Shown here: in pieces, positions 24,934 through 36,998 of the stretch
Position numbering within the stretch: position 1 is the stretch's first letter
Layout: each line of letters opens with the position of its first letter
From: Tetranychus cinnabarinus
Taxonomy: Eukaryota > Arthropoda > Arachnida > Trombidiformes > Tetranychidae
Direction: 5' to 3'
NCBI GenBank assembly: GCA_022266195.1
Contig: WHVY01000001.1
Span: 4,402,001-4,466,000, forward strand
Length of the DNA: 64,000 bases
Notes under the pieces: generated by a model
What the model saw: the letters and a program-made list of their open reading frames with translations, nothing else
What the model was told of the DNA's origin: nothing
Databases searched by the model: none
Made by a program: the position numbers and the translations under genes

Positions 24934-26444
24934 TCACAGAGAGACTAAACTACCGGTAGGTGTTGTCTGTTGGCCCACTAAATTAGCCACATGAGAGTAA
25001 GGGGAAGCTACAGGTCGATTTTCTAATCTGTCGTAATCAAGATGAAACTCTTTGGCAACTCGTCGCCAACTGCTGGCATCGAAAAAATAATAAGTTCCTC
25101 TTTCATAATTTTGACTTTTCTCGATTGGTGGCATCCCAGGGGCTCGAGTGATCCAAACTTTTTCATCTTTGTGATAACGCCAATCTCTAGAGTATCTACA
25201 GGGAAGAAATAAAAAAAATTAGGTAGAGGAGGGAAAAAATAGAGTTTTAAAACTCAGCTGGCAAATGTAGTGAAGAACTAATCATCAAAACGAACTTACA
25301 ATTCACTTGCTGCCGCAATTTGTATAAGATCATTAGGGAACATATAAAATAGAAAGAACAAAGTATCATCACCATAACGACTTAACTTAATAGGCAATAA
25401 TTTTTCTCTTATTTGACTGTTTATCAAGTATTCATGAGGAACAGGATAGTCCATTTCATGAGGTTTCAGAGGTTGATCAGACCAAGGGCCGCAGAATGTG
25501 GAGTAAAGGTTTTCAGCAGAGTTGAGATCCAGTTTAAGGGTACCCAGGTCAATACCGAGTGCGAGTGAGACCAAATTAGGATCAGATTCAGCAGCACGGA
25601 TAAACGTCAACAAACCAACCATTCCGAACTGATCTGTTACCATCCCTGGGGGTATATTTGTTACTCGACCTTCCTTCGTTGTTTGTATTCCACGTTTTAA
25701 GGATTTACTAGATGATATCACTCCACTGTTACCAGTTATAGCACCGCCTGTGGACGAAGTTTCATTTGAAGATGAATTAACATTGGATGGTCCAATTGAA
25801 ATTGATCCCAATGACTGACCTCCAGACCCAGAGTTCCCGTCTCTTCCTATGCCAGTTCCGATACCAGAACTGACCGAGTTATTTCCTACTACCGAACTAG
25901 ACGAACTAAGAAGACCACTAAATCCTGAGCTTGAATTTTGGTTAGGGTTGACATTATCATGACCCCCGCTTCCTCCGCTATTCGAATGGACATTTGTCGT
26001 GGAACCCGGTAAAGCTGGAAAATCTTCCGAAAGAATAGTAAATTCACCACTCGATGAGCTAGTTGGAACATTATCCTTAACCATACCGACGTAAGGAGGT
26101 CTAGAAGAGCCAGGTGCTCCAGAATTAGAGTTAAATAAGGAACCGCTAACACTACCACCACTTAGAGACGGAAATTCACTAAGGTCAAGGGCACTTGGAG
26201 GGCCTCGACCTGATTCAGAGACCGTAGGAATACCGAAATTGGAATGAGAAGTATTGGCTGCTCTAAAATTGGCAAGTAGATTGTTATTGTGAACGGTTGC
26301 TGCATCAAACAAATCGGACAGGGGACCACTACGATTAGGTAACGGGTAATGTTGTTGTCCACCCATGTTGCGATTTTGTAAGAGTCTCGCACTTAAGCTT
26401 GCGAGAAATGAATTTGGTGATTGTTGTTGAGTTGGTGGAGTCAT
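24934..26444 (-). CDS. CNOT2: CCR4-NOT complex subunit 2
   Basis: Two coding exons (25300-26444 and 24934-25195) give 468 residues; the human protein has 540. The first half is Ser/Asn/Gly-rich and disordered. It contains the two conserved short motifs SALDLSEFPSL and FTILSEDFPALPG. The C-terminal NOT-box region starts near GIQTTKEGRVTNIPPGMVTDQFGMVGLL. It continues through SRDWRYHKDEKVWITRAPGM and ERGTYYFFDASSWRRVAKEFHLDYD, almost as in human CNOT2. The protein binds CNOT1 and CNOT3 in the cytoplasmic deadenylase complex that removes mRNA poly(A) tails. A strong donor (ATAG/GTAAGT, ending at 26603) marks an upstream exon. Its frame is closed, so it is probably 5' untranslated and translation starts at MTPPTQQQ. 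Confidence 0.95.
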
Positions 26445-27151
26445 TGACGGCCTTCGTATGAACAATAAAGATTTATAATAACTGAATAGAAAGAAGCAGA
26501 AGAGAAAAGTAAGTGAAAGAAAGACAAATAAACAGTTGTGGTGAATGAGCAAAATTACAGGGTTAACGCAAATTAAGAGAAACATGCAATCAATAAACTT
26601 ACCTATTTTATCAAATGTAATAAACAGATTATCAACAAATCAATTAATCAGACTATTTTCAATTCATATAACTCATATAAATAAATCTCTGCTTGAAAAG
26701 CACAGAAAGTATAAAAAAAGTGGGTGTAACCAGCTGTAACAGCAAACTCCACCCAAAGGAAGCTCTCATGATAAAAAAGGGTCGGTCTCAATAAAATACT
26801 TGAGCGAGGTTTATTCAAATGTTTTAATTATTTTTCGGTATTTCCAACTTTTTGATAAAGAACGATTAGACAACTGATTTGATTCCATAATAATCAAAAT
26901 CATGAAACGTTATTATAATTATTTACTATTAATTCTTTAAAATGTGTTCATTTACCGACGTCTCCATGTCTAGAATGAAATTCAAAAATAGACAAAGTTA
27001 GTATTACATGGTAACCGAATACTGCGTAACTAGTCTTTCTAAGATTCTGATCCAGATGATAACTTCAATAAACTAGTTTCTTTATTTGGTTTTGGCCAAT
27101 TTTAGTTAATTTTATCTTTAGTTGTTTAGTTGTTTATTACTTTTGATCAAA
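26445..27151. promoter_or_regulatory. Shared upstream region of CNOT2 and UROD
   Basis: About 700 bp separate the divergent start codons. The stretch includes the probable 5' untranslated exon of CNOT2, whose donor is at 26603 on the minus strand. A second minus-strand donor-like site (TCG/GTAAAT) lies near 26955. No TATA box is evident. Confidence 0.45.
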
Positions 27152-28560
27152 ATGGGCGAAGAATGGCCACCTCTTAAAAATGATCGTATTCTTAAGATCA
27201 TTAAAGGCGAAACAACTGATTTTACTCCAGTTTGGGTGATGAGACAAGCTGGACGTTATTTACCTGAGTTCAGAGAAATCCGTAAACATCATGCCTTCTT
27301 TGATCTTTGCAGGTATTTATCTTTCTTTTTATCAACTAGAATAAATTTGATCTCATTTTCATGCAATATAATTTATTCTTGAGTGAATAGAAAAAATTGA
27401 CCAGTTTGATTCAAATGGTTGAATATAAGTATTAAGCTAAAAAGTTAATTAGGTTAAGATTGCTATACTCTGTTGAGATTTCCTTTAAATCCAAAATCTA
27501 ACATAGTAGTAGATCAATTATAATTAATCCAGAGTAAAGCGATCATTAATTTTCTTTTTAGTCTTAAGCATGATTTCTTGATTTATTTTAATGTTAACTT
27601 CACTTCAAATTTGACAGAACACCAGAATTGGCAACTGAAGTTACTCTTATGCCAATTCGTAAGTTTCAGCTTGATGCCGCAATCATCTTTTCGGATATCC
27701 TGGTGATCCCACAAGCTTTGGGTATGGAGGTGTCAATGGTACCCGATGTTGGTCCAGTATTCTCTGAACCACTTCAAGGTCCTGCTGATTTAAAAAAATT
27801 GAATGCAACAGTTGACATTGCTACTGAATTAAAATATGTCCATGATGCTATTCGTCTTACAAGACACAAGCTAGAAGGTAAAGTGCCATTAATTGGTTTT
27901 GCTGGAGCTCCATGGACTTTAATGGGGTACATGATTGAAGGAAAAGGGTCTAAAACCTTTTCAAAAGCTAAAAAATGGTTATACCAACATCCTTATGAAT
28001 CAGTTCAACTACTAGAAATGATTACCGACAAAATTATTGATCATTTATACCTTCAAGCCAAATCAGGAGCTCAATTGTTACAAGTTTTTGAGTCTCACCT
28101 CGGCTATTTGAGTCCAAAATTGTTCACTGCCTTTGAGTATCCGTTTCTCAAAAAAATAGCTGAAACTGTCAAAAGTAAACTAAAAGCTGATAATTTGGAA
28201 CCAGTGCCAATGATCATTTTCGGGTTACATGGACACTTCGCCATTGAAGCCTTAGGAGCAGATCCAAATTTGTACGATGTTGTTGGAATTGATTGGACTA
28301 TGGATGCGGCTAAAGCCCGTGCAAAGGTTCATAAAGACGTTACTCTAATGGGAAACCTCGATCCTTGTGCCTTATATGGTGAGGTGGATGATATTGATTT
28401 GTACGTTTCAGAAATGGTTGAAGCCTTTGGAACTAAACGTTATATTGCCAATTTAGGCCATGGAATTTACCCTGATGTAAATCCACAATGTCTTAATGCA
28501 TTTGTCAACGCGGTTCATAAGCATTCCGCCATATTCAACAGAAAGCAATCACAAGCTTAA
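27152..28560 (+). CDS. UROD: Uroporphyrinogen decarboxylase
   Basis: Two exons (27152-27312 and 27618-28560) give 367 residues, the same length as the human enzyme. It removes four acetate carboxyl groups from uroporphyrinogen III to form coproporphyrinogen III in cytosolic haem synthesis. Family signatures are present: WVMRQAGRYLPEF (substrate-binding Arg), DAAIIFSDILVIPQALGM (catalytic Asp), GFAGAPWTLMGYMIEG (active-site Tyr) and RYIANLGHGIYPDVNP (His). The usual IIFAKDGHF block reads IIFGLHGHF here, a local deviation. The ATG at 27152 is preferred over the in-frame upstream TTG. AATAAA at 28637-28642 is the likely polyadenylation signal. Divergent from CNOT2. Confidence 0.97.
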
Positions 28561-28918
28561 TCCAGATTATTGATTAAATTTAACCAACCGCCAACTAATC
28601 AGAAATATACTTAATACTTGAACTAATATTAATTCAAATAAAGATTGTTATTATTTGATTTCAAACGCTTTCCTAGTTAAAATCTCTTTATTTTAAAATT
28701 TAAAATTCAACAATTGAGATGGAAATTTCAATCTGTAAGAAGCTTAAATTTTGAATATACCGCCTGTAGTTTCTTAAAGCCTCTTCTATGTATAGAGGGA
28801 CAGAGTAAAGTAGAAAACCTGCTTATTTAATTTTGAATTAGATTCGGGTTTAATTGTTTGTATTGTATTTCAATCTGTCAAGACATTCGTTGTAATTACA
28901 TTAAGTATTTAAATAACA
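28561..28918. other. 3' end of UROD and upstream region of PFDN5
   Basis: This 358-bp spacer holds the UROD polyadenylation signal (28637-28642) and the PFDN5 promoter. No TATA box or other feature is clear. Confidence 0.5.
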
Positions 28919-29573
28919 ATGGCTACTAGTGGTAAAATTGTTGATTTATCTTCAGAATTATCTATTCCTCAACTCTCTGGTTTAAAACAACAACTTGATC
29001 AGGTAAGATAGATGTATGAAATGATGATTATTATTTCTTAGATCTCATGCTGTTTATAAAAGGGTTTCCTACGGAGAAAGGATTATTTACTTAAATTAAT
29101 TGACCGTTATCCATCTATTGTTTATTTAGGAAGTCGAATTGCTCGCCACATCTATTCAACAGTTACAGAATGCTCGAATCAAGTATCAAGAGTCTGGTGA
29201 ATGTGTTTCCAGTCAAGCTAAAGTGCCAAAAAATTCGGAGATTTTAGTACCACTAACTGCATCTATGTATGTAAATGGAACCATCGTGGACAATGATAGA
29301 TTTCTGATAGATATTGGTACAGGTTACTACATTGAAAGGAACAGAGAAGCAACAATCGATTATTTTAAACGCAAAGTTGAATTTTTGAACAAAGAAATTG
29401 AAAAATTTGCAAAAATTGCGCAAGAGAAGATTAATATAAGAGAATGTAAGTTTAATCTTACAAAAATTGTGTTCATTTCTAACTTTTATCCCTTTTTCAT
29501 TGTAGCTGTTATCGAGGCTCTGGTTTACAAACAGCAAGCTGCACTACTTGCTAGCAAGGCGCAAGCACAATAA
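28919..29573 (+). CDS. PFDN5: Prefoldin subunit 5
   Basis: Three exons (28919-29002, 29130-29445, 29506-29573) join in frame to 155 residues; the human protein has 154. This is an alpha-type prefoldin: an N-terminal helix (LSIPQLSGLKQQLDQEVELLATSIQQLQ), a beta-hairpin region (SEILVPLTASMYVNGTIVDNDRFLIDIGTGYYIERN) and a C-terminal helix (FKRKVEFLNKEIEKFAKIAQEK). In the cytosol the six-subunit prefoldin captures unfolded actin and tubulin and passes them to the CCT chaperonin. The gene lies downstream of UROD on the same strand with its own start region. Introns are short (127 and 60 bp). Confidence 0.95.
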
Positions 29574-30757
29574 CATTTGTTTATGATTAAGAAGTCTTTT
29601 TGTCGATTCATGAAATTTAGATAAATTTCGACCACCGACCAAAGTGAAAAGTTTACCGAGAAGGATTGTTTCCAGCTGATCTGATCACTAATCATCTTAA
29701 CATACTTTTTCAACGCCTTCCGAGCGGCTATTTATTATGTAATTGGATCCTTTTTCTCTGGTTTAAAACTGTAAAGAATCAAATTCTTTATTCTTGTTTT
29801 CTTATGAGTTTTCATTCTTTTCTGTTCCAACTCAATCTTTAACTAAAATTAAAACCGACTTTGAAGGCAAAAGTTGACCTAATCACCAGTTTCACCTTGA
29901 ACTTCACATAAACTCAACTCGGCGTTGCAATTAGATTATTAAATTGGTTCATTAAGCACGAATCGTGAAAAATAAGAGGCCAGACAAGACCGGTTGATCA
30001 GATAGTTACTAAAAATTAATAAAATCAGAGGCCATCAACAAATAATTAAAAATTAACATTACTTCACTATATTTAATGTTTAAACTTGCAAGATTGCTGT
30101 TTAACTTTGGGTTCTCGACTCAGCCCCAAACACTTCACCTTTCTTCTCAGTCTCATTTGATCTGACTTAATAAGCTTACAATTTTGGGTTAGTAATTTAA
30201 GCTATCATGTTTAACAGATGACAATTTTGATCTTTTTAGCTTTCGAAGCTCTATTATAATAAACATTTTTAAAAGCAGCATTAGTAAACCCTCTCAAGAG
30301 GTGAGTCGGGTGTATAAACCGACAGAGGACTCTTATAATAAGCCGTTATCTTTACACGCTAAGCCTCTTAAGCAACGAGTTTTATCTCTTTCTTTTTCAA
30401 TTATGAGGGATTCAATATCTGCTACTAACTCCATCTTTTAGTTTATTTTATACTTAATATGCTTTTATACTCACTTTTCATTCACAATATAAACAATTGC
30501 AAATCAGTCTTGAATCTGGTTGAGTCAAGCACTTGAGTTGTAAATGTCCTCGCCATCAACAAATAACTCAAATTCTCACCAACAATCTTAGTTTTGTCTA
30601 CTTGTTCAATGTTGACAATCATTTCATCACCAGATCAAAATTAGGGCTAGACAGGAACAAAAAAAAACATAATCATCAACAATAACAGAATTATTTTTCA
30701 ACATTGGGTTCCATAATTTTACTGACACATTGGTTTAACTTCTATTCCTTCTTAAAC
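29574..30757. other. Intergenic DNA between PFDN5 and CCDC28
   Basis: No gene seen. A donor-like site (CAAGAG/GTGAGT near 30300) could end a 5' untranslated exon of the CCDC28 gene, but I cannot place its acceptor with confidence. Confidence 0.4.
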
Positions 30758-33700
30758 ATGGTTGATCAAACAATCGAAAATAATTCTCAGGTGAATTCGA
30801 CTAAAAACAATCCTGGACGCAAAAGAATTAAAGGTAAGAACTTATTTTATATTTCATCTGTATGTTTACCTATTTTTGCTACAGTATTGTTTTATATACA
30901 TTTTGTTATTTTCATATGTATTGTCAAGATTATTTTAATTTTGTTTTTGTTTTGCTTTGTTTTTTTTTCATTTGCCATCTTTGATTTATGCTTTTCATTA
31001 TCGTGCCTTTGTATTATGATTTGCCATCGATTTTTCCTCTGCCTGGCTTTTGTTTTATTTTTGATTTGATGATTGTGCCAAAAGGCAATTTAAGTTATCG
31101 CCATCTTTACGGTAATCCAAATTTACGATTTATTGGTAAACCCCCTTCTTCATCTCCTGGATTAATTAATGGACATGAGAGTCCAACTCACTCTTTCATC
31201 ACAGATGTTGCCGATGTCAGACAAATGGAACAAGGGTTATTAAGACTTCTCAGTGATTTTCATTCTGGAAAGCTTCAAGCTTTTGGTAAGTCTTAAAATT
31301 TCACTCGTGTTATGCCATCTCGATAATTGTCGTTTACTGATAATGATCAAACACAAGGACAGTAAACAGGATTGGGTTCAATAAATGATATCTAATGATC
31401 AATGATCGCGATAATTGAACCAAGTTAAAATTTTTGTTGTTTTATTCATGGGTTAACTCATTCGATGAGTCAACATTAATTTATATTATCTGTGCAAACA
31501 TTTGTTCTGATATTTAAATTAATGTAGTCTCAAAATGAACATATCAAAATTAATTTTTACTCTCCCATTTAGGGCAAATTAGCTCTCCATAATCACGAGA
31601 CTCTGATGAATATACCTCATTCATTTTGTACTTCATTACTTTCCAAATATTGCTATCTGATCTCTAGTCTTACCTTCATATTTTATGCTTTCATCCAACA
31701 CAACATCAACCCTGTCTATATCCTAAGAGTTTCTCATGGTGACAATTATTTCTGTAATTATTTTTTCAATGTCTAGTTTCAAATACATTAATCTTCAAGT
31801 TGGAACAAAAAAAAGATTGTGAAAATTCACTTGAATGTTTCCCATGCAATCAATCTAAGTGGCCAAACAACAAGCCAGTTACTAAATTATTGTGTCTGAT
31901 TTGCTGCAAAATTTTTTCTTGAAAAAAAACATTTTCTATGTTCGATTAACAGTAAGACCAGTCAACCCTTACAGGACTTTATCCACCTGCTGATTTTGCA
32001 AAATGATTTCTTCGAACCTGTTGTTGATTGAGAGTAATCATACAAATTGATGTTTCTGAAAGGAAGCCATTCTATTGTTCACAGACCAATGAATACTCTG
32101 TTTACTTGTGTTCACAAGCATGAGATATGTGAAAAACAGATAATCATTTCATTGAAACTTAATGAGCTACTTTACGGATATACGTTTCAGTTGCCTGAGT
32201 TGATGTCAATTGTTAACCTCAACATGAAAGCTTACCAGTTTATTAATTTATTTGAACAATTTCTTTCGGGCTTTTCTTAATTCCAACATTTATAGACATC
32301 AAGATTCATCAATAATCTTGAAATCATTGTTAAATAGCATTTAAATACACAAAAGCATGGAAACCTTTTCAAAGAAGCTGTCATTTTGATTGTACAAAAT
32401 TTCCCTGCCTTTTCAATTTCAATCATGATTAGAATGTAAATTTATTTCTAATTTCCCAATAGATAACAGGTTATGAGAAAAATTCCAATAATGGTACTTT
32501 TGATCAAGTCAAGTGTTAAACCATTAACAAATGAAACTATTTACCAGTGCATTCAAGTGCCCGTAAAAATCGACACAATTACCTTAGATTTTATTAACCA
32601 TTGCCTAATTAATTTAACTCACTAACCCAACTTCTCGATTCATTTTTAAACATTAAGCTAATGTCCAATAACCAATAATCAAATAATAATTTAATGATTT
32701 CCTCTTTAAATTAGTCAAGGCTTTAGAGCCAGTAAAAGGTTGACTTTGCATGTTTGCTTCAATAAGCAGTCAACTATTGTAATTCGTAATTATTTCAGTT
32801 GCTATTTGTTCATTAATATTTGCATTGCTAACAAATTTTTCGACTTCTAGAAATACAGAATCAACTTTCATGGTATTAATGCTGTGTATTTCATATCTTG
32901 CTATAAATCCATTGTTTGTAAACCGGTTGATTATTAGATATCAATGGTTCATTAACCTGAATCTTATTTTTCTGGTTCATTGAGAATCGTATACAGTTTC
33001 CTCTAATTTAGAGGTTCTCTCTTTTCCATGATTTTTTCTAATCTAATATTCGTATCATCTAACGTATCTATTTTGTCTATGCTTTTTCAGGTCAAGATAT
33101 TACATTTGAAAAGATGGAAAGTGTTCGGGAACAACAGGAAAAACTTGCGAGACTTCATTTTGATTTGAACAACCAACAAGAACTGTAAGTTGAAAGAAAA
33201 TTGAAAACGATATTTTTCATTAATAAACATTTTTTTATTTCTTTTAGACATGATACTGAAGATGGAAGACGCTTAGCAAAGGAAAATATGTCCAAACTAA
33301 TTGAAAGCGTAAGTGTTTATCATCATTTAAATTAAGACCTCTCTTTAATTGTTCATTTTTCTCTCTCTTTTCCCTCCTTTTATTCAATCTTACAGCTACA
33401 ACAATTAAGCTTCTCAATGTAAGCATCAATTTGTTTACCATACAATCAAATAACATCTTATCACCTTCAAGTCATTTGTATCAAGTTTGTAGGAAGTTGC
33501 TGTTGATGTTTCAAACCCGTTAATTGTTACTTTATTTGGCTCTACTATTAACTCAATACAACTACAGTCATTATTCTGAAAATGTCACTTCGTGGGATTG
33601 GCCCTTCTACTATTCACGCAGAATTTTTCCGGAAAATAGCTTTTTATGATTTTTTAATCGAAATTTTGTCGTAGTTAATTTATCGCCAAAAGACCTTATT

Positions 33701-34051
33701 GTCATTGAATCTTAACTATAATTAGGTTCAATTTTGTAAAAAATCTTGTGCGAAAAATCGTTCTGTTTGGTTAGTAAATAAGACAATGTGACATTTTCAG
33801 AATAATGACGATTCTTGTTGGCTGTTTCAGAAAAAGTCAAGTCTTCCTTGTCACTTATTCATTTGTCAACAATCAATTCTACCTTTTGTATCTCTATTTA
33901 GTTAGAGCCATTTTTTACCCTTAAGATGTTTAATGACTTGAAATTTTGAATACTTCTGGTTTAATTTGATTCTAATTTTTGTTCTTTTCTCTCTTTCAGT
34001 GAACAACTACAATCTCGATCAACTGGAAGGACATCAACTTTCAAAACTTAA
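30758..34051 (+). CDS. CCDC28: CCDC28-family coiled-coil protein
   Basis: Six exons (30758-30833, 31085-31285, 33091-33184, 33248-33308, 33396-33418, 34000-34051) join in frame to 168 residues. The conserved core is HSFITDVADVRQMEQGLLRLLSDFHSGKLQAFG followed by FEKMESVREQQEKLARLHFDL, matching vertebrate CCDC28A/B closely. The rest is a short predicted coiled coil with a Ser/Thr-rich end. In vertebrates CCDC28B modifies Bardet-Biedl phenotypes, affects cilium length and interacts with TORC2; a cilium link here is by homology only. The N terminus is basic and divergent. One exon is only 23 nt. Intron 2 is 1.8 kb, and intron 5 carries an inverted-repeat element. Confidence 0.88.
33567..33809. 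mobile_element. Short inverted-repeat element (MITE-like) in a CCDC28 intron
   Basis: The ends are perfect 22-bp inverted repeats: GTCATTATTCTGAAAATGTC at 33567 and its complement ending at 33809, each extended by two further matching bases. The 243-bp interior is AT-rich with no open frame. I see no clear target-site duplication, so the insertion is either old or of unknown class. Confidence 0.55.
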
Positions 34052-35765
34052 TTTTACAACTTTAATTGTGATACTCTATTCTATTCAGTCCTATCCAACT
34101 GCGACAATCTTTAGTACATTAATTTAATGGACTCTGATCATGTAAAAATATCAGAAAAACTTGTGATTATTCGTCTTAATACTGTGACTATCAATTTTTG
34201 GCAAGCTTTTCTGCAACTTTAATTTCTCGTTAATTTCTGTGATTTTTCATTATTCATTTATTTTCTACATTTTTTTTCCTCGACCTTTTTTTTTAATTTC
34301 AACAATTCCATTATACTATTGCTATCAAAAGATTGAAAGTGTTTTGTGAATGTTCAAAAAACAAAATGCTTGGCATAAAATATAATTAGTAAAATTTAAT
34401 TTAAGTTAAATTACATTCTCCCAATCATTTTGTCACTTATCAGATTCAAATTAGTGTGTTGCCGTTTATAACTGATTTGAATTTTTCACTATAATTTAGG
34501 ATTAATCAAAGCTTTCGATTATAACAAGTATTATTTTACTCAAAAGCAAGAAAATTTAGATGAAACAAACTTGATTTATCTATCAACTTCTGCTTCTAAA
34601 TCTATTTTAAACCTTTATTTTGAATGATGTTTTGATTTGAGTTAATTTTGGACAAGTTAAGGAAAAAATAATTTATTTTCTCATCAACAATTTCAATAAT
34701 TTCATCTTTTTATTTCAAATCCTTTTGGCAGTTCTCAATCAGTTAATTATAGTTTCTTCAATTGATGCTTTGTCAATGAATTTTGAGTTGACCAATCATT
34801 TTCAAACTCTTTTTTTGCCACGGATCATTTGATCAACACTATTCTGAAACAATTTAAAATCTAAATTGCATTACAATGTAAAACTCATTCATTTCCTTCC
34901 AAAATATTTCATTGTAAAGTTTAAATGTTGAATATCAAACCAATCAATTCTTAAATACCATAATTGAGTCCTGTAGATTCAATCTACTAGAAAGTAAATT
35001 AAATAGATGATTTAATAAAGTCTCATCGTTTATCAAATTTCAATATCTCAGAATTTTTTATATTTTGATGGTAAATATCTCAACCACATGATGGAGCCAA
35101 ATGTTGTATTCATTAATTTGTTAATTAGCTGATTCGAGTTGATTACCTTGTGATTATCAGGAATAAAGCTGTTTATTATTCTTATTATTTCACTTCTGCA
35201 GATTTATTAAACGAAATGATTAGATAAAGTGATTGAATGACCTGAAGAGTTATGGAAATGAGTTTAGTCAGAAATAAATCTCGACCATTTTTCGTTCTAG
35301 TAATACTGTAATATCTTTATTATTTACTCGTCAAAATAACATTTCATCATAATACTTTTAACCAATTTTGAGGCCATTTTTAGTAGTTTGCGTTTCTTTA
35401 TCACGTTTAAAGTCTCACTTCCGATACAAATTCAGTATAACTAGAAGTAGTCGAAGCACAAATTGAAAGAGATGCTTAAAGTTCAGTCATCATAATACTT
35501 GATGCTTAGTCATTTACTATACGAAAAAGAGTCCTAATTTACGAAGACAAATTTCTTTCAGTCAAATTGGATTAATAAATTAGATTGAATGAAGAAAAGA
35601 ATGAAGTGTCTAAGTCGAAATATTCAACGTCTAAATATAACACTGGAGAGCTTTGGAAAACGATAAGTGGGATCACATTGATTTCTGTCTGGTTGATAAT
35701 TTGGAATTGTAATTGATGTGCGATTTAAGTAAGCAGCCTTGATAGTGCTTTGTTATCGATGATTA
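34052..35765. other. Intergenic DNA between convergent CCDC28 and LIM genes
   Basis: This AT-rich stretch holds the 3' untranslated regions of the two convergent genes. No further gene, RNA gene or clear repeat is visible. Confidence 0.5.
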
Positions 35766-36998
35766 TTATTCAACTTTTCGGGATCCAGCATCGATTCCAT
35801 GACCATATCCAGAAGGGCCCCATTTCTTTGCATAACAGGCTGTGGGAAAAATAAAAGGATATTAAATAGGAATGAAATTCAAATCTTAAAGATTATTATC
35901 TTGAGTCACTACATACTTTTACAGTAAATTTCCTCGTCTTTTTCACACAATGTGGTTGATTCAAGCCTTTTATGACATTCAAGACAATTGAAACAAGTCA
36001 TCTTATGCCAAGCCTGTCGATTAAGGTATATAAATAGGGATTAGAGACAATCAGTATTATCAAGATGAACGTAAAAGAAGCATGTTTCAATAAAAATTAC
36101 AAACCTTACCACCAGCCATCATTTTTTCAGCAAGGTAGACTTTTTTATTACATCTTGGACAAATATCGATGCGATTACCACGATCGTCAAAAGTCAAGCT
36201 ATGTCTTTTGGATGTATTTCCACTTATATTTGTATTGTTTGCTGATCTGCCATTATTTTCAATTTTGGAATTGACATCTTGCTTGGGCTCGATTTTGCTC
36301 TCCAATTTTGGTGATATGACCGTTTGTTTTGATGGCGAACCATTTGTTGAATCATTGCTATTTTTAGCTGTATCCGTTGTCACAAAACCACTCAAATTGT
36401 ATCCTTTAGGACCAAACAATCGTGCGTAGCAAACTTTACAATACAATTCATTATCGTGTGTAGTCAGATTGCCACTGTCAAGTTTACGATTGCAGCTTTT
36501 GTTAGCTGTTGAGCCATAGAAAGATGAAACAAGATTAGGAAAATATTTCCGCACATTAGTTGATTTAAATTACAATTTCAATTAACGGTGAGCATGGAGA
36601 CTGGATGATTAATTGGTATGGAATCAGTAATTGATTTACAACAAGAAGACGTTTGAATAATCAAATGTTAGATGCTAACTCAAACTAACCAATGACAAGG
36701 CTTGTTGCTTAAAGCGGTTTTTACAAGTACAATTTGTTCAACTTTTGCCAGAAAATGATTAAAAATGGTAATTTATACAAAAATATGAAGTTTAATAAAT
36801 CATGCTGTGAAGTTGAAAAATCAAATTTACTGATGAATGATGTTTGGTCTATAAATTAGTCAAAAATGTATAATTGAAACACTCAGATGAAAGGTACTCA
36901 CCACATGAGAAGCAAGATTTATGGAATGATTTGCCCATAGCAATTTTTTCTTCGTTGAAATAAACCGTTTTTGTACATCTTGGACAAGTTCCGGGCAT
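35766..36998 (-). CDS. Two-LIM-domain protein (muscle LIM protein / CSRP type)
   Basis: Four coding exons (36902-36998, 36105-36505, 35917-36013, 35766-35839) join in frame to 222 residues. LIM1 spans about 5-58, starting MPGTCPRCTKTVYFNEEKIAMGK and followed by YGPKGY-like FGPKGYN. A Ser/Asn-rich linker of nearly 100 residues leads to LIM2 (about 152-205), which ends CYAKKWGPSGYGHGIDAGS. CSRP/MLP proteins bind alpha-actinin and act at muscle Z-discs and in the nucleus. Zinc-ligand spacing is not canonical: LIM1 has C-x4-C where C-x2-C is usual, exactly at the exon 1/2 junction, and LIM2 has H-x3-C. A minus-strand donor (AAG/GTAAGA, ending at 37928) suggests a 5' untranslated exon about 0.9 kb upstream. 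Confidence 0.85.

Noticed and set aside
27122..27151. Upstream TTG start for UROD
   Set aside because: The first in-frame ATG at 27152 gives exactly the family length and begins with a family-like MGEEWPPLKND. Metazoan genes rarely start at TTG.
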